Shown here piece after piece: positions 46,667 to 54,771 of a stretch of 64,000 nt of DNA. This stretch comes from Comamonas granuli NBRC 101663 (GTDB taxonomy: Bacteria > Pseudomonadota > Gammaproteobacteria > Burkholderiales > Burkholderiaceae_C): assembly GCF_000739995.1 (NCBI RefSeq), contig NZ_BBJX01000007.1, positions 1 through 64,000 on the forward strand. The letters are read 5' to 3'. The notes beneath the pieces were generated by a model. The model was not told the DNA's origin, did not search any database, and saw nothing but the letters and a program-made list of their open reading frames with translations. The translations under genes were made by a program, and so were the position numbers. The first letter of the stretch is position 1, and each line of letters starts with the position of its first letter.

Positions 46667-47949
46667 ACCCATTGCATCTTTTTCTGCCCTGCGCCGCCGG
46701 CGTCGAGGGCTATCTGGCCGACGAGGCGCACCGCATCACCGGCCTGGCAGGCCAGGACCTGCTCACCGGTCGCGGCGGCGTGCTGCTGCGCGCCTCCTGG
46801 CGCGACGCCCTGCGGCTGAACCTGCACAGCCGCCTGGCGCAGCGCGTGCTGGTGCGCCTGGCCCAGCGCCCCTGCCAGCAGGAGAACGACATCTACGAAC
46901 TCGCCGCCGGCGTTGCCTGGGAGGCCTGGTTCACGCCGCGCCAGAGCTTTCGCGTCGAGGTCACGGCGCAGCACAGCCCGCTCAAGAGCCTGAACTTCGC
47001 CGCCCTGCGCGTCAAGGACGCCGTGGCCGACCGCTTCCGCGCCAAGGGCGGTGTGCGCCCGGACGTGGACACCCAGCGGCCCGACGTGCGCATCCACCTG
47101 CACCTCACGCGCGACGAGGCCACGGTCTACATCGACACCTCGGGCGAGCCCCTGTTCAAGCGCGGCTGGCGCGCCGACAAGGGCGATGCGCCGCTCAAGG
47201 AAACCCTGGCCGCGGCCATGCTCGCCGCCACGGGCTGGGACCCGCATGGCCCCGCGCCCCAGCCCCTGTACGACCCCTGCTGCGGCAGCGGCACCGTGGT
47301 CATCGAGGCGGCGCAGATTGCCTGCCGCATCGCCCCGGGCCTGCTGCGCCGCTTTGCCTTCGAGAAACTCCTGCCCTTCCAGGCGCATGTCTGGGATGCT
47401 ATGAAAACAGAAGCTGCTGGCGCACGCCAGGAAAGCCCCGTAGGCATATTTGGCAGTGATATTTCGCACCGCATGGTGGACTTCGCCCAGCGCAATGCCG
47501 AGCGCGCCGGCGTGGCGCAGGCCGTGCAGTTGCGCGGCGGCGACGCCCTGCAGCGCATGCCGCCCTGCGCCCAGCCCGGCGTGCTGCTGCTCAACCCGCC
47601 CTATGGCGAGCGCATCGCCGCCGCGGGCGCGGCGGGGCAGAACGCGGCAGAGCGCGCCGTGCTGCGCGCCCAGGGCGCCGCGCCCGGGCGCGAGACGGCG
47701 CAGACCGAGGACGGCGGCGAGTTCTTCAGCCAACTGGCCAGCCACTGGAAGAAGCACTACGCGGGCTGGACGGCCTGGATGCTCACGCCCGACCTCAAGC
47801 TGCCGGGCCGCATGCGCCTGAAGGAGTCGCGCCGCGTGCCGCTGTGGAACGGGCCCATCGAATGCCGCCTGTTCCGCTTCGACATGGTGCCGGGCGCCGC
47901 GCGCGCGCCGGCGCCGGGCGCGCAGGCGGGAGCGGCCGATGGCGCCTGA
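46663..47949 (+). CDS. rlmL: RlmL-type 23S rRNA guanine-N2 methyltransferase
   Basis: 428 aa. A THUMP domain (~45-160) is followed by a Rossmann methyltransferase domain: YDPCCGSGTVVIEAAQI (SAM motif I region), GSDISHRMVDFAQRNAERAG, and LLLNPPYGERI, the NPPY motif of N-methyltransferases. It matches the N-terminal RlmL half of E. coli RlmKL; the RlmK half is absent. Residues 246-265 are encoded by palindromic repeat copy D, between the helix after motif I and the GSDI strand. It overlaps the upstream gene by 4 nt and the PIN gene by 11 nt. Confidence 0.85.
   Translation: MNPLHLFLPCAAGVEGYLADEAHRITGLAGQDLLTGRGGVLLRASWRDALRLNLHSRLAQRVLVRLAQRPCQQENDIYELAAGVAWEAWFTPRQSFRVEVTAQHSPLKSLNFAALRVKDAVADRFRAKGGVRPDVDTQRPDVRIHLHLTRDEATVYIDTSGEPLFKRGWRADKGDAPLKETLAAAMLAATGWDPHGPAPQPLYDPCCGSGTVVIEAAQIACRIAPGLLRRFAFEKLLPFQAHVWDAMKTEAAGARQESPVGIFGSDISHRMVDFAQRNAERAGVAQAVQLRGGDALQRMPPCAQPGVLLLNPPYGERIAAAGAAGQNAAERAVLRAQGAAPGRETAQTEDGGEFFSQLASHWKKHYAGWTAWMLTPDLKLPGRMRLKESRRVPLWNGPIECRLFRFDMVPGAARAPAPGAQAGAADGA
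47398..47455 (+). repeat. 58-bp palindromic repeat, copy D, inside rlmL
   Basis: Copy D, plus orientation, within the methyltransferase gene. It starts GCTAT and has the core AAGCTGCTGGCGC, then AAGCCCC, AGGC and ATTTGGC at the standard spacing. GCT of the element is codon 246, so frame 1 is read, as in copies C and E. The encoded pattern is AM-(3)-AAGA-(3)-SP-(1)-GIF. It replaces a surface loop next to the SAM fold. Confidence 0.75.
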
Positions 47950-48382
47950 GCCTGCGCAGACCGCCGCCGGCGGGCAGAGCGTGGTGCTGGACACCAACAT
48001 CGTGCTCGACCTGCTGGTCTTTGCCGACGCGGCCACCCAGCCGCTGCAGCGCCTGCTGGCGGCGGGCGCGCTGTGCTGGATCGCCACGCCCGCCATGCGC
48101 GCCGAACTCGCGCGCGTGCTCGGCTACCCGCAGATCGCGCCGCGCCTGGCCTACTACGGCCTGAGCACCGCGCAGGTGCTGCAGGCCTTCGATGCGCAGG
48201 CCCGCACCGTGGCGCCGGCGCCGCGCGCCAGCGCCGTGTGCAAGGACCCGGACGACCAGCAGTTCATCGACCTGGCCGTGCAGCATGGCGCCCTGCTGCT
48301 GAGCAAGGACGGCGCCGTGCTGCGCCTGCGCAAGCGCCTGCAGGCCCTGGGGGTGGTGCTCAACCCGGCGCTGGCGGCCTAG
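47939..48382 (+). CDS. PIN-domain ribonuclease-like protein, orphan
   Basis: 147 aa. The PIN pattern is VVLDTNIVLDLLVF (first Asp), MRAELARVLGY (Glu), CKDPDDQQFIDLAV (second acidic pair) and GALLLSKD (last Asp). This is the COG1569-like PIN group often annotated as a VapC-type toxin. No antitoxin-like ORF is adjacent; instead it starts inside the end of the rRNA methyltransferase gene (11-nt overlap), suggesting an RNA-processing role coupled to it rather than a toxin pair. Function unproven. Confidence 0.75.
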   Translation: MAPEPAQTAAGGQSVVLDTNIVLDLLVFADAATQPLQRLLAAGALCWIATPAMRAELARVLGYPQIAPRLAYYGLSTAQVLQAFDAQARTVAPAPRASAVCKDPDDQQFIDLAVQHGALLLSKDGAVLRLRKRLQALGVVLNPALAA

Positions 48383-48396
48383 GCGGCACCCCGGCC

Positions 48397-49059
48397 TCAG
48401 TCAAAGCCGCGCATCTCGCCCCAGGCCTCGAAGGGATCGCGCTCGCTGCGCCACTGGTTGATGGGCGCACTCTCGTCGCGCCAGCCCAGCGCCAGGCCGG
48501 CAAACAGCATGCGCTCGGGCGGCAGGCCGAGGAAGTCACGCACGGGCTGGGCGCAAAACGCCCAGTATTCCTGCGCGCAGGTGTCCAGGCCCTGCGCGGT
48601 GGCCAGCAGCATCACGGTCTGCAGGTACATGCCCAGGTCGGCCCACTGCGGCGGGCCCATGCGGCGGTCCACGCTGAGGAAGATGCCCACCGGCGCGCCG
48701 AAGAAGGTGGCGTTCTTGGCCATCTGCTGCAGGCGCGCGGCCTTGTCCTCGCGCGGGATGCCGATGGCGGCATACAACTGCTCGGCATTGCGCCAGCGCC
48801 GCGTGCGGTAGGGCTCCCACAGCTCGGGCGGGTAGACGGCGTATTCGGGCGGCACCTGCAGCGGTGCGGCGGCCACGCGCTGCAGCAACTGCGCCAGCGG
48901 CGCGCCGGCCAGGGCGTGCACATGCCAGGGCTGCAGGTTGCCGCCCGAGGGCGCGCGCGCCGCGCCCTCCAGGATGGCGCGCACCACCGCGGCGCTCGGC
49001 GGGTCGGGCTTGAAGGCGCGCACCGAGGTGCGCCGCGCGACGGCTTCGCTCACATCCAT
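48397..49059 (-). CDS. Nitroreductase family oxidoreductase
   Basis: 220 aa FMN-dependent enzyme. VARRTSVRAFKPDPPSAAVV is the FMN-phosphate-binding start, ARAPSGGNLQPWHVHALAG the next, and YLQTVMLLATAQGLDTCAQE plus LGLPPERMLFAGLALGWRD the C-terminal half. Members reduce nitroaromatics or quinones with NAD(P)H. The ATG at 49059 has AGGAG upstream; an earlier ATG at 49083 is less likely. It converges on the PIN gene, with 14 nt between stops. Confidence 0.88.
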   Translation of the reverse strand: MDVSEAVARRTSVRAFKPDPPSAAVVRAILEGAARAPSGGNLQPWHVHALAGAPLAQLLQRVAAAPLQVPPEYAVYPPELWEPYRTRRWRNAEQLYAAIGIPREDKAARLQQMAKNATFFGAPVGIFLSVDRRMGPPQWADLGMYLQTVMLLATAQGLDTCAQEYWAFCAQPVRDFLGLPPERMLFAGLALGWRDESAPINQWRSERDPFEAWGEMRGFD

Positions 49060-49117
49060 GGCGGGTCTCCTGAAAATGGGCATGCGCCAGTGTGCCGCAG
49101 CGGGGTGCGCGGCGCTG

Positions 49118-49954
49118 TCACGCCGGCGGCGCGGGGGCGAGCAGGTCGTATGCGGCGCGTGCGCGCTGCAGGTCGCGGCCCAGGCGGCGGTCGGCCGGCA
49201 GGTGGCGCAGCCAGGCCAGGCGCGCGGCGCTGGCGGCCAGCACGGTGCGCACGGCCGGGCTGCGCTGGCCCAGCCAGGCGGCCCAGTGCGCGCGCGCGGC
49301 GTCCAGGGCGCCGCCCTCGCGCAGGTACAGCGCGCTGGAATGCGCGTAGCACAGCAGATCGCGCGCCTGGCACAGCGCCAGCGGCAGGCTGGCGGCGGGG
49401 TCGTCCTCGAAGTCGATGTAGCCGATCACCCCATCGGGGCAGCGCACCAGGTTGCGCGCAAAGGCCTGGCTCAGGCAGGTGCCGGCGGCGTGCACGCAGT
49501 CCAGCGCCTGCAGGCCCTGCAGCCACGGCGCCTGCACGGCAGCCGGGCCCTGGGCGGCGGCGGCGCGCAGCTCGTCGTCCAGCGTGGGCGTGGCCTCGCC
49601 GGCGTGCCCCAGGTGCAGCAGCAGCAGGCCGTCGGCCTCCTCGGCCAGCACCGCGGGTACGCGCAGGCCGCGCGCGCCCAGGTCGCGCAGGCGCCGCGCC
49701 TCGGTGGCGATGGCCGCGCGCCCGCCCAGGTTGGGCACGGGCCGCAGCACCTCCAGCCGGGTCAGCCAGGCGAGCAGGCCCAGCAGGCGGTAGCGCCCCA
49801 TGCCGTGGCGCGGGCCGGCCTTCTTGAGCCACACCTGCCCGTCGTCCAGGCGGTAGCTCTGCACATTGCCATGCTGCAGCGGCAACTGCGCGTGCAGGAA
49901 GCGGGCGTGGCCGCAGGCGGCGGACCATGCCGGGGGCGGGGCGGAGGCGTTCAT
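49118..49954 (-). CDS. Bud32/LPS-kinase-like protein
   Basis: 278 aa with a small kinase fold. HGNVQSYRLDDGQVWLKKAG would hold the ATP-binding Lys, LLLLHLGHAGE the hinge region, and VRCPDGVIGYIDFEDDP the metal-binding Asp, a DFE instead of DFG. The catalytic loop is unusual (HAAGTCLSQAFARNLV; no HxDxxxxN). It resembles Bud32- and WaaP-type kinases distantly. The substrate is unknown. It lies 58 nt upstream of the nitroreductase gene. Confidence 0.55.
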   Translation of the reverse strand: MNASAPPPAWSAACGHARFLHAQLPLQHGNVQSYRLDDGQVWLKKAGPRHGMGRYRLLGLLAWLTRLEVLRPVPNLGGRAAIATEARRLRDLGARGLRVPAVLAEEADGLLLLHLGHAGEATPTLDDELRAAAAQGPAAVQAPWLQGLQALDCVHAAGTCLSQAFARNLVRCPDGVIGYIDFEDDPAASLPLALCQARDLLCYAHSSALYLREGGALDAARAHWAAWLGQRSPAVRTVLAASAARLAWLRHLPADRRLGRDLQRARAAYDLLAPAPPA

Positions 49955-50094
49955 CGGGGCGCGGGGGCGGTGGCGGACAGCGGCGGGTGCGGACGGGCGT
50001 TGCCGCCCCGGGGGCTACACTTGCCGCCATGTGCGGACGCGCCCCCGGCGGGCATCATAAAAGCCTTTGCGCCGCACCGAACCGAAAGCTCTCC

Positions 50095-50913
50095 ATGACC
50101 CCTTCCACCGACGCCGGCAGCAGTGCTCCGGCTCTGAGCAGCGACGAGCTCGACGAACTCGACGCCATCCTGGACGACCTGCGCCAGCGCGGCGCGGGTG
50201 ACATTCCGCAGTGGGAATTCTGCGACGGCTTTCTCACGGCGCTGGTATGCATGCGCCGCGCTGTGCCGCCGTCCGAGTACCTGCCCGCACTGCTGGGCGA
50301 TGGCGCGCCGGCGGCGGATGCGCTCGCGCCCGAGGCCCTGGGCTTTGCCGATGCGGCGCAGCAGCAGCGCTTCATGGCGCTGTGGCAGCGGCGCTGGGAC
50401 GAGGTGACGCGCCAGCTCGACACCGAGGTCGACAGCCTGGACCAGGACGAGGCCCTGGTGCCGGCCACCTTCGACCTGCGCGGCGCCCTGGCCATGCTGC
50501 CCGAAGACCAGCGCGCCGAGGCGCAGGAGCAGGGGCCGGTGCCGGCCTTTGCGCAGATCTGGGCGCTGGGGTTTCTGTGCGCCGTGGACGTCTGGCCCGA
50601 GGAGTGGGCCGCGCCGCGCGACAAGGAGACTGCGCAGTGGCTGGACGAGGCCCTGGGCCACATCGAGGCGCTCACCCAGGACGACACCGGCGTGCCCGCG
50701 TACAGCATGTTCGACGACGACGCCCCGCCCAGCGTGAGCCAGGCGCGCCTGGACGCGTTTGGCGAGGCCATCTGGGCGGTGTACGACCTGCGCCAGCTCT
50801 GGCAAAGCCTGGGGCCGCGCCAGGAGCCCGTGGTCAAGCCGGCTGCGCCGGGGCGCAACGACCTGTGCTGGTGCGGCAGCGGCAAGAAGTTCAAGAAGTG
50901 CCATGGCGCCTGA
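50095..50913 (+). CDS. UPF0149 (YecA-like) protein with SEC-C zinc motif
   Basis: 272 aa. The UPF0149 helical domain (~15-210; IPQWEFCDGFLTALVCMRR and WALGFLCAVDVWPEEWA) is followed by a C-terminal SEC-C motif GRNDLCWCGSGKKFKKCHG, identical in form to the zinc-binding tail of SecA. SEC-C tails can bind SecB or ribosomes. The function of UPF0149 proteins is unclear. It is a single gene with only a weak Shine-Dalgarno. Confidence 0.85.
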   Translation: MTPSTDAGSSAPALSSDELDELDAILDDLRQRGAGDIPQWEFCDGFLTALVCMRRAVPPSEYLPALLGDGAPAADALAPEALGFADAAQQQRFMALWQRRWDEVTRQLDTEVDSLDQDEALVPATFDLRGALAMLPEDQRAEAQEQGPVPAFAQIWALGFLCAVDVWPEEWAAPRDKETAQWLDEALGHIEALTQDDTGVPAYSMFDDDAPPSVSQARLDAFGEAIWAVYDLRQLWQSLGPRQEPVVKPAAPGRNDLCWCGSGKKFKKCHGA

Positions 50914-50958
50914 GCGGCCACGCGCGGCCTGAGGCGCTGCGCAGGGCGGGTGCCGCCC

Positions 50959-51264
50959 TCAGGGCTGGCGCGCCCGGGCCAGGATGCGCCCGTGCACGAT
51001 GTCGCGCTCGGCCGGGTGGGCGTTGATGAGCTCCAGCAGGGCGTCCGGGGGCAGCTCCATGCACTTGCGCCGGTCCTTCTTGACCGGGATGGTGCGCCAA
51101 CCCGACAGCAGCATCCAGTTCCACAGATCGCGCGGGATGCGCTGGTTCACGAGCATGCGCACCTCGCCGCGGATCACGTAGGCCCCTTCGGGCGGCGTGG
51201 GGCCGGCCGGCGGACTGCGGCGCTTCTGGCGTATGGACAAAACCGTGCGTATCAGGTCTTTCAT
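50959..51264 (-). CDS. Conserved hypothetical 101-aa protein
   Basis: 101 aa, basic, no membrane segment. Recognisable stretches are GAYVIRGEVRMLVNQRIPRD and LWNWMLLSGWRTIPVKKDRR. I do not recognise a characterised family. Codon usage matches its neighbours and the frame is complete with a sensible ATG, so it is probably real. It lies between the UPF0149 gene (convergent) and srkA (same strand, upstream). Confidence 0.55.
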   Translation of the reverse strand: MKDLIRTVLSIRQKRRSPPAGPTPPEGAYVIRGEVRMLVNQRIPRDLWNWMLLSGWRTIPVKKDRRKCMELPPDALLELINAHPAERDIVHGRILARARQP

Positions 51265-51331
51265 GGCGGGAATCCGTTATTTTTTTGCCAATGAAGAAGG
51301 CCGCAGCATAGCCGAATGCCGCGGGCGCCGG

Positions 51332-52366
51332 TCAGGCCGCCAGGGGCGGCGCGCGCAGGGCGTCGATTTGTTCGCGCAGCAGGGCCACCTGGCCGCGCCA
51401 GTAGTCGGGCGTGCCGAACCACGGAAAGTGGATGGGAAACGCCGGGTCGCTCCAGCGGCGCGCGAGCCAGGCGCTGTAGTGGATGAGGCGCAGCGTGCGC
51501 AGGGGCTCGATGAGCGCGAGCTCGCGGCGGTCGAAGGCGCGCAACTGCTCGTAGCCGTCGAGCAGCGCGGCCAGTTGCTGCGTGCGCTGGTGCCGGTCGC
51601 CCGCGAGCAGCATCCACAAATCCTGCACGGCCGGGCCGGTGCGCGCGTCGTCCAGGTCCACGAAATGCGGCCCGCCCGGGTCGCTGTCGCCCGGCGGCGT
51701 CCACAGGATGTTGCCGGGGTGGCAGTCGCCGTGCAGGCGGATGGGGGTGGCATCTTCCAGGTGAAAAATGGCTCCATCACTTGTGCAGTAAGAGCCAGCA
51801 GCTATTAAATTGATAGCTTCGGTGCAGGCCTCGCGCCAGGCCGTGCGCACTTCGGGGGCGATGGCGCCGTGCGCCAGCAGTGCCTCGCGCGGCTCCACGC
51901 CCAGGTGCTGCACGTTCAGCGCGGGCCGGTGCACGAACGCCTGGCGCGCGCCCACGGTGTGCAGGCGCGCCAGGAAGCGGCCTATCCACTCCAGGGTCTG
52001 CGGGTCCTGCAGTTCGGGCGGGCGGCCGCCGCGCCAGGGGCTGACGGAAAACACGAAACCCGCGTGCGCATGCAGCGTGCGCCCCGCCAGCACCAGGGGC
52101 GCCACCACGGGCACCTCGGCGGCGTCGAGCTCGGCGGCGAAGGCGTGCTCCTCCAGGATCTGGGCCGTGCTCCAGCGTCCCGGCCGGTAGAACTTGGCGA
52201 CCACGCGGCGGCCGTCCTCCAGCACGGCCTGGTAGACGCGGTTTTCATAGGAGCCCAGCGCCATGAGGCGGCCGTCGCCGTGCAGGCCGGCGTGCGCCAG
52301 GGCGTCGAGGACCACGTCGGGCGTGAGGGCGGCGTAGGCGTGCGGGGCCGTATCGGGTGGGTGCAT
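51332..52366 (-). CDS. srkA: Stress response kinase SrkA (YihE-like)
   Basis: 344 aa aminoglycoside-phosphotransferase-like Ser/Thr kinase. SYENRVYQAVLEDGRRVVAK has the ATP-binding Lys, RLHGDCHPGNILW is the catalytic HGD loop, and FVDLDDARTGPAVQDLWMLL has the metal-binding Asp. SrkA protects E. coli from programmed death under stress and acts near Cpx. Residues 184-203, just before the catalytic loop, are encoded by palindromic repeat copy E in frame. No dsbA lies downstream, unlike E. coli. Confidence 0.9.
   Translation of the reverse strand: MHPPDTAPHAYAALTPDVVLDALAHAGLHGDGRLMALGSYENRVYQAVLEDGRRVVAKFYRPGRWSTAQILEEHAFAAELDAAEVPVVAPLVLAGRTLHAHAGFVFSVSPWRGGRPPELQDPQTLEWIGRFLARLHTVGARQAFVHRPALNVQHLGVEPREALLAHGAIAPEVRTAWREACTEAINLIAAGSYCTSDGAIFHLEDATPIRLHGDCHPGNILWTPPGDSDPGGPHFVDLDDARTGPAVQDLWMLLAGDRHQRTQQLAALLDGYEQLRAFDRRELALIEPLRTLRLIHYSAWLARRWSDPAFPIHFPWFGTPDYWRGQVALLREQIDALRAPPLAA
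51760..51817 (-). repeat. 58-bp palindromic repeat, copy E, inside srkA
   Basis: Copy E, minus orientation, in the coding sense of srkA. It starts GCTAT and has the core TAGCTGCTGGCTCTT, then AAGTGAT, AGCC and TTTTCACC, each at the same offset as in copy A. GCT is srkA codon 184, giving frame 1 again, with pattern AI-(3)-AAGS-(3)-S-(2)-AIF. Frames 2 and 3 contain stops here, so only frame 1 could be accepted. It lies in a linker before the catalytic loop. Confidence 0.75.
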
Positions 52367-52410
52367 GGGGCCGATTGTGGGGGAAGGCGGTGGTGCCCGG
52401 GGCGTGGCCC

Positions 52411-53337
52411 TCAGGGCGCGGCGCGCGCGAACAGCCTGCTGCGTGCGGCCGCGGTGATGGCGGCCACGGCCGGGTGGGTGATGCGCCGCTCGACGGAGAT
52501 CGCGTAGAACTCCTCCAGCAGGTCGTCCGCCGTGCCCAGCCACTGCACCTGGTATTGCTGCGCGACCTCCTCGGCCAGCACGGCGGGCGCGGCGAACACG
52601 CCCTGGCCTTCGCGGCCGAAGGCCTTGAGCAGGGCGCTGTCGTCGAACTCGGCCGCCACCGCGGGTGCCAGCGCGTGTTGGCGCAGCCAGGCGTCAAGGC
52701 GCGGGCGCAGCGCCGCCGGCGCGCTGGGCAGCAGCAGCGGCAGATCGGCCAGGCAGGCGGGAAAGCTCTGGCGCGCGCGCCGCACCGTCCAGCCGGTGGC
52801 GCGCAGCAGCCGGGGCGCCGCAAAAAACGCCACGCCCGAGCGCCCGAGCAGGTGGGTGTAGACGCGCACGCTCAGGCTGGCGGGCGCGGGCACGTCGGAG
52901 ACGACCAGGTCCAGCCGGTGCACCGCCAGCTCGCCCAGCAGACTGGTCAGTCCGCCCTCGTGGCAGGCCAGCCGGGGCGGCTCGGGCAGCGCCATGGCCG
53001 GCTCCAGCACGTGGAAGGCCACGGCCTTGGGCACCGGGTCGGCAATGCCCACGCGCAGCACCGCCGTGCGCCGCGCGTCGCGCCCCGTGGACAGGGCGTC
53101 CTGCAGCGCCGCGCCCAGGGCGAAGATCTCGTCGGCATAGCGCATGACCAGGCGGCCCGCATCGGTGGGCTCCACGCCACGCCCCGCCTTGCGCAGCAGC
53201 GGCTGGCCGACACGCTCCTCCAGCAGCTTGATCTGGCCGCTGAGGGTTTGCGGCGTGAGGTGCAGCTGCTCGCTGGCGCGCACGATGCCGCCGGCGCGCA
53301 GCACGGTCCAGAAGTAGTGCAGGTGTTTGTAGTTCAT
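52411..53337 (-). CDS. nhaR: LysR-family activator, NhaR-like
   Basis: 308 aa. The start NYKHLHYFWTVLRAGGIVRA and ASEQLHLTPQTLSGQIKLLE is diagnostic of NhaR, the LysR-type activator of the sodium/proton antiporter gene nhaA, which also activates pgaABCD in E. coli. LRVGIADPVPKAVAFHVLEP opens the effector domain. nhaA is not in this window. The divergent 107-bp spacer to the zinc-ribbon gene is unusually AT-rich and should hold the promoters. Confidence 0.82.
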   Translation of the reverse strand: MNYKHLHYFWTVLRAGGIVRASEQLHLTPQTLSGQIKLLEERVGQPLLRKAGRGVEPTDAGRLVMRYADEIFALGAALQDALSTGRDARRTAVLRVGIADPVPKAVAFHVLEPAMALPEPPRLACHEGGLTSLLGELAVHRLDLVVSDVPAPASLSVRVYTHLLGRSGVAFFAAPRLLRATGWTVRRARQSFPACLADLPLLLPSAPAALRPRLDAWLRQHALAPAVAAEFDDSALLKAFGREGQGVFAAPAVLAEEVAQQYQVQWLGTADDLLEEFYAISVERRITHPAVAAITAAARSRLFARAAP

Positions 53338-53444
53338 GGCGGAGACGTTGCGGTTTTATCGAAGTATCAAATGAATTTTCTGATTTTTTTCTGATCGATG
53401 CATGCCTACAGTGCACCCATGGCCACCGCTTTGAAGGAGTTCCC

Positions 53445-53675
53445 ATGAAATGCCCGCACTGCCCCAGCACCACGCTGGTCATCGCCGAGAGGAACGGCAT
53501 CGAGATCGACTACTGCCCGCAATGCCGCGGCGTCTGGCTCGATCGCGGCGAGCTGGACAAGCTGATCGAGCGCTCGCTGCGCGGCGCACCCCCGTCCCAC
53601 GGCAACCTGGGCTATGAGCACACCACGGCGCGCCGGCCGCGCAAGACGTCCTGGCTCAGCGACATCTTCGACTGA
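53445..53675 (+). CDS. TFIIB-type zinc-ribbon small protein
   Basis: 76 aa. MKCPHCPSTTLVIAERNGIE with DYCPQCRGVWLDRGELDKLI forms a complete CxxC...CxxC zinc ribbon of the zf-TFIIB family, followed by a basic tail. Such proteins are common in bacteria and their role is unknown. AAGGAG lies before the ATG. It precedes terC by 40 nt and may be cotranscribed. Confidence 0.85.
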   Translation: MKCPHCPSTTLVIAERNGIEIDYCPQCRGVWLDRGELDKLIERSLRGAPPSHGNLGYEHTTARRPRKTSWLSDIFD

Positions 53676-53715
53676 TGCCCCGACCTCTTTCCCCTGAGAC
53701 TCTGCTTTTTCCCTC

Positions 53716-54729
53716 ATGACTGCATTCCTGCTCACCCCCTTCCTGGGCCAGGCCGTCTGGCTCTGGCTGGTGTTTGCCGCCGTGGTGGTGGCGCTGCTGG
53801 CACTGGACCTGGGCGTGCTGCACCGCGACGACCACGAGATCGGCGTGCGCGAGAGCCTGTGGCTGTCGGGCGGCTACATCGGCGCGGCCACGCTGTTCGG
53901 CGGCTGGCTCTGGTGGCAGCTCGGCACGCAAAGCGGCATCGACTACTTCACGGGCTTCCTGATCGAGAAGTCGCTGTCCATGGACAACGTGTTCGTGATC
54001 GCGATGATCTTCTCGTTCTTCGCCATCCCGCGCCAGTATCAGCACCGCGTGCTGTTCTGGGGCATCCTGGGCGTGATCGTGCTGCGCGCGCTCATGATCG
54101 GCCTGGGCGCGGCGCTGGTGACGCAGTTCTCGTGGGTGCTGTACCTGTTCGGCGCCTTCCTGGTGGCGACGGGCATCAAGATGCTCTGGATGGCCGATCA
54201 CACGCCCGACCTGGAGAAGAACCCGCTGCTGCGCTGGCTGCGCGGCCACCTGCGCGTCACGCCCGGGCTGCACGGCAAGGCCTTCTTCGTGCGCGCACCG
54301 CACCCGGCCACCGGCCGCGCCGTGACCTGGGTGACGCCGCTGTTCCTCGCGCTGTGCATGGTGGAGTTCGCCGACCTGATCTTCGCCGTCGACTCCGTGC
54401 CCGCGATCTTCGCCATCACCACCGACCCGTTCATCGTCTACACGAGCAACATCTTCGCCATCCTGGGCCTGCGCGCGCTGTACTTCGCGCTGGCGGCCAT
54501 GATCCACCGCTTCGCCTACCTCAAGTACGCGCTGGCCCTGGTGCTGGTGTTCATCGGCGGCAAGATCTTCCTGGTCAACCTGGTGGGCAAGATTCCCTCG
54601 CTCGTGAGCCTGGGTGTCACGGTGGGCCTGATCGCGGGCGGCGTGCTCGTCTCGCTGTGGAAGACGCGCGGCGCGGCCGCCGGCACGCCGGAGGTGCAGG
54701 CCGGCACGCCGCACGCGCCGCGGCCTTGA
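53716..54729 (+). CDS. TerC/Alx family integral membrane protein
   Basis: 337 aa with about nine membrane helices. Acidic motifs within helices, FLIEKSLSMDNVFVIAMIFS and VEFADLIFAVDSVPAIFAIT, are hallmarks of TerC/Alx proteins. Recent work links this family to manganese export and metallation of exported enzymes. The last ~25 residues are Ala/Gly/Pro-rich. Alx is riboswitch-controlled in E. coli, but the 40-nt spacer here is too short for an yybP-ykoY type leader. Confidence 0.9.
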   Translation: MTAFLLTPFLGQAVWLWLVFAAVVVALLALDLGVLHRDDHEIGVRESLWLSGGYIGAATLFGGWLWWQLGTQSGIDYFTGFLIEKSLSMDNVFVIAMIFSFFAIPRQYQHRVLFWGILGVIVLRALMIGLGAALVTQFSWVLYLFGAFLVATGIKMLWMADHTPDLEKNPLLRWLRGHLRVTPGLHGKAFFVRAPHPATGRAVTWVTPLFLALCMVEFADLIFAVDSVPAIFAITTDPFIVYTSNIFAILGLRALYFALAAMIHRFAYLKYALALVLVFIGGKIFLVNLVGKIPSLVSLGVTVGLIAGGVLVSLWKTRGAAAGTPEVQAGTPHAPRP

Positions 54730-54771
54730 TGCCGGCCCTGGGGCGGGGCCCCGCTCGCGCTGGCGTGCGCG

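Noticed and set aside
47939-48382. Toxin-antitoxin module built on the PIN protein
   Set aside because: No antitoxin-sized ORF with a DNA-binding domain lies on either side. The upstream gene is an rRNA methyltransferase and the downstream gene a nitroreductase.
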